Below are positions 14,214 through 15,238 of a stretch of DNA of 15,238 bases, in pieces. The notes below the pieces were generated by a model that saw only the letters and a program-made list of their open reading frames with translations, had not been told where the DNA came from and made no database searches. The position numbers and the translations under genes are program-made. Origin of the DNA: Thomasclavelia sp. (lineage in GTDB: Bacteria > Bacillota_I > Bacilli_A > Erysipelotrichales > Erysipelotrichaceae); NCBI GenBank assembly GCA_020024765.1, contig JAHHTG010000019.1:1-15238 (forward strand), in the 5' to 3' direction. Within the stretch, counting starts at the first letter, position 1; each line of letters starts with the position of its first letter.

Positions 14214-14242
14214 AACATAAAAAAATTAAAAGTATATCACAA
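14214..14242 (-). promoter_or_regulatory. Candidate promoter of the helicase-rimO-ROK operon
   Basis: On the minus strand TTGTGA (14242-14237), 17 bases, then TATGTT (14219-14214) ends 6 bases before the ATG, which would give a leaderless transcript. A second option is the better -10 box TATACT (14236-14231) with no clear -35, giving a leader of about 17 bases. Both lie in the 72-base divergent gap with ispH. Confidence 0.4.
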
Positions 14243-14264
14243 ATCCCCTAAAAATCGCAGTTAA

Positions 14265-14273
14265 TGGTATAAT
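14265..14273 (+). promoter_or_regulatory. Extended -10 promoter of ispH, leaderless
   Basis: TGG is followed by a perfect TATAAT (14268-14273), and only 6 bases separate it from the ispH ATG. Transcription should start at or within a base of that ATG. No good -35 is seen, which is usual for extended -10 promoters. Confidence 0.65.
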
Positions 14274-14279
14274 TGAAAC

Positions 14280-15188
14280 ATGAAAATTCAAAAAGTTATT
14301 CCAAGTGGTTACTGCAAAGGGGTTGTCAGAGCCATTACACTTGTTAAACAAACCCGTATCGCTAATCCCAATGAAAAAATCTATGTCTTGGGAATGATCG
14401 TTCACAACACATATATCACAAAAGCCTTAGCTTATCACAATATCATCACCCTTGATGATAGTAAGTACACAAAAGAAGAACTCATTGATCAAGTCAATGA
14501 TGGAATCATTATCTTTACAGCTCACGGCATTGCCGACTATCTTAAACAAAAAGTTATTGATAAAGGTTTAAAGTATGTCGATGCATCGTGTATTGATGTC
14601 ATTAAGACAAAAGATATAGTCAAAGAAAAACTCAAGGAAGGTTATGAAGTTATCTATATCGGCAAACACAATCATCCTGAAGCTGACGCTGTCCTAGCTG
14701 AATCAAATCGAATTCACCTTGTAACAAATATTAAAGATGTTGATGAATTAGATATTAAAGATAAAGTCTTCGTTACCAATCAAACAACGATGTCAATTCT
14801 TGAAGTTCATGAAATTTTTGAACATATCAAAGTCTTATATCCTAACGCCTTGATTCAACCGGAAATCTGTAATGCAACTTCTGCTCGCCAACAAGCCACT
14901 ATTAACTTAAAAGATTGCGATTTACTTTATATCGTTGGTGATCCAAAATCTAATAATTCAAATAAATTAAAAGAGATTGCAATTAAAAACGGTATTCCAA
15001 AAGTCAGATTAATTGGTGCCGCGTTTGAAATCGAAGAAGAAGATCTTCAAGATGTTGAAAACATCTATGTAACTGCAGGTGCTAGCACTCCAACCTATTT
15101 AACAAATCAAGTTATTGAAACATTAAATACCTATAACGAAACCCATGAATTAAAAAAGCCTGATGTTGACCTTAGCCAAATCATCTAG
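14280..15188 (+). CDS. ispH: 4-hydroxy-3-methylbut-2-enyl diphosphate reductase
   Basis: IspH performs the last step of the MEP isoprenoid pathway, reducing HMBPP to IPP and DMAPP with a 4Fe-4S cluster. The 302-residue protein has the three cluster cysteines: Cys12 (PSGYCKGVVRAI), Cys104 (DASCIDVIKT) and Cys197 (EICNATSARQQA). Substrate and catalytic residues are also visible: His43, His82 (AHG), His132-Pro-Glu134 (HPEA), Thr170 (NQTT), the SNNSNKL stretch (224-230) and Ser269. The second cysteine context is slightly unusual, reading SCIDV where many homologues have TCPxV. The family N-terminal motif begins almost at residue 1, so the ATG is firm even though no ribosome binding site precedes it. 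It is the only plus-strand gene, divergent from the helicase operon. Its terminator overlaps its own 3' end. Confidence 0.97.
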   Translation: MKIQKVIPSGYCKGVVRAITLVKQTRIANPNEKIYVLGMIVHNTYITKALAYHNIITLDDSKYTKEELIDQVNDGIIIFTAHGIADYLKQKVIDKGLKYVDASCIDVIKTKDIVKEKLKEGYEVIYIGKHNHPEADAVLAESNRIHLVTNIKDVDELDIKDKVFVTNQTTMSILEVHEIFEHIKVLYPNALIQPEICNATSARQQATINLKDCDLLYIVGDPKSNNSNKLKEIAIKNGIPKVRLIGAAFEIEEEDLQDVENIYVTAGASTPTYLTNQVIETLNTYNETHELKKPDVDLSQII

Positions 15189-15200
15189 GCTTTTCTTTTT
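15154..15200 (+). terminator. Intrinsic terminator overlapping the end of ispH
   Basis: AAAAGCCT (15154-15161) pairs with AGGCTTTT (15187-15194), and GATG (15162-15165) extends the stem with CATC (15182-15185) across one bulged base. CTTTTT follows. The 5' arm lies inside the last 12 codons of ispH and the 3' arm overlaps the stop. Nothing further is recognisable in the last 38 bases of the window. Confidence 0.75.
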
Positions 15201-15238
15201 ATTTATGAATTTTATTTAAAATACGACTTGTAACTTGT

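Overview
The window is AT-rich and tightly packed, with thirteen genes on the minus strand and one (ispH) on the plus strand. Strong AGGAG-type ribosome binding sites, PTS enzyme I, a long-form hibernation factor, CcpA-like operator sites and a DEAD-box helicase (CshB-like) next to ispH all point to a low-GC Firmicute of the Bacilli/Erysipelotrichia side. All 23 Trp codons read through the called genes are TGG, and none of the 14 visible stop codons is TGA (8 TAA, 6 TAG). The code looks standard, but TGA is avoided as a stop. I see no tRNA, rRNA, CRISPR array, insertion sequence or phage gene. No stretch over 300 bases lacks a gene.

Layout from left to right. (1) 1-3511, minus: a TetR regulator, a MacB/LolD-type ATPase and a large coiled-coil FtsX-type permease that runs off the left edge. 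They form one operon with touching or overlapping genes, and two inverted repeats upstream are candidate self-operators. (2) 3603-5752, minus: ptsI then rpsO. rpsO has its own promoter inside the end of ptsI, a leader that can hide its ribosome binding site, and a clear terminator. (3) 5842-8376, minus: a DUF2779 nuclease-like protein, the ribosome hibernation factor hpf, and an unknown 118-residue protein with a helix-turn-helix-like C terminus, ended by a perfect 30-base palindrome terminator. (4) 8400-9635, minus: an M29 aminopeptidase whose upstream region carries two tandem CcpA-box-like sites and a run of eight C. (5) 9778-14207, minus: a five-gene operon of DEAD-box helicase, NusG domain II protein, Gx-family membrane protein, rimO and a ROK sugar kinase, with gaps of 8, 2, -1 and 2 bases and a terminator right after the last stop. 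(6) 14280-15188, plus: ispH, divergent from the helicase, apparently leaderless, with its terminator stem starting inside the coding region.

Most genes are housekeeping: translation and ribosome care (rpsO, hpf, rimO, helicase), sugar uptake and phosphorylation (ptsI, ROK kinase), peptide turnover (M29 aminopeptidase) and isoprenoid synthesis by the MEP pathway (ispH). The parts that deserve a second look are: the NusG-II/Gx membrane pair inside an RNA/ribosome operon; the DUF2779 protein with an apparently dead RecB-like site but intact iron-sulfur and exonuclease motifs; the unknown 118-residue protein; and the 72-base divergent promoter region in which neither gene has a ribosome binding site. 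I found no clear sign of an entirely new defence or mobile system.
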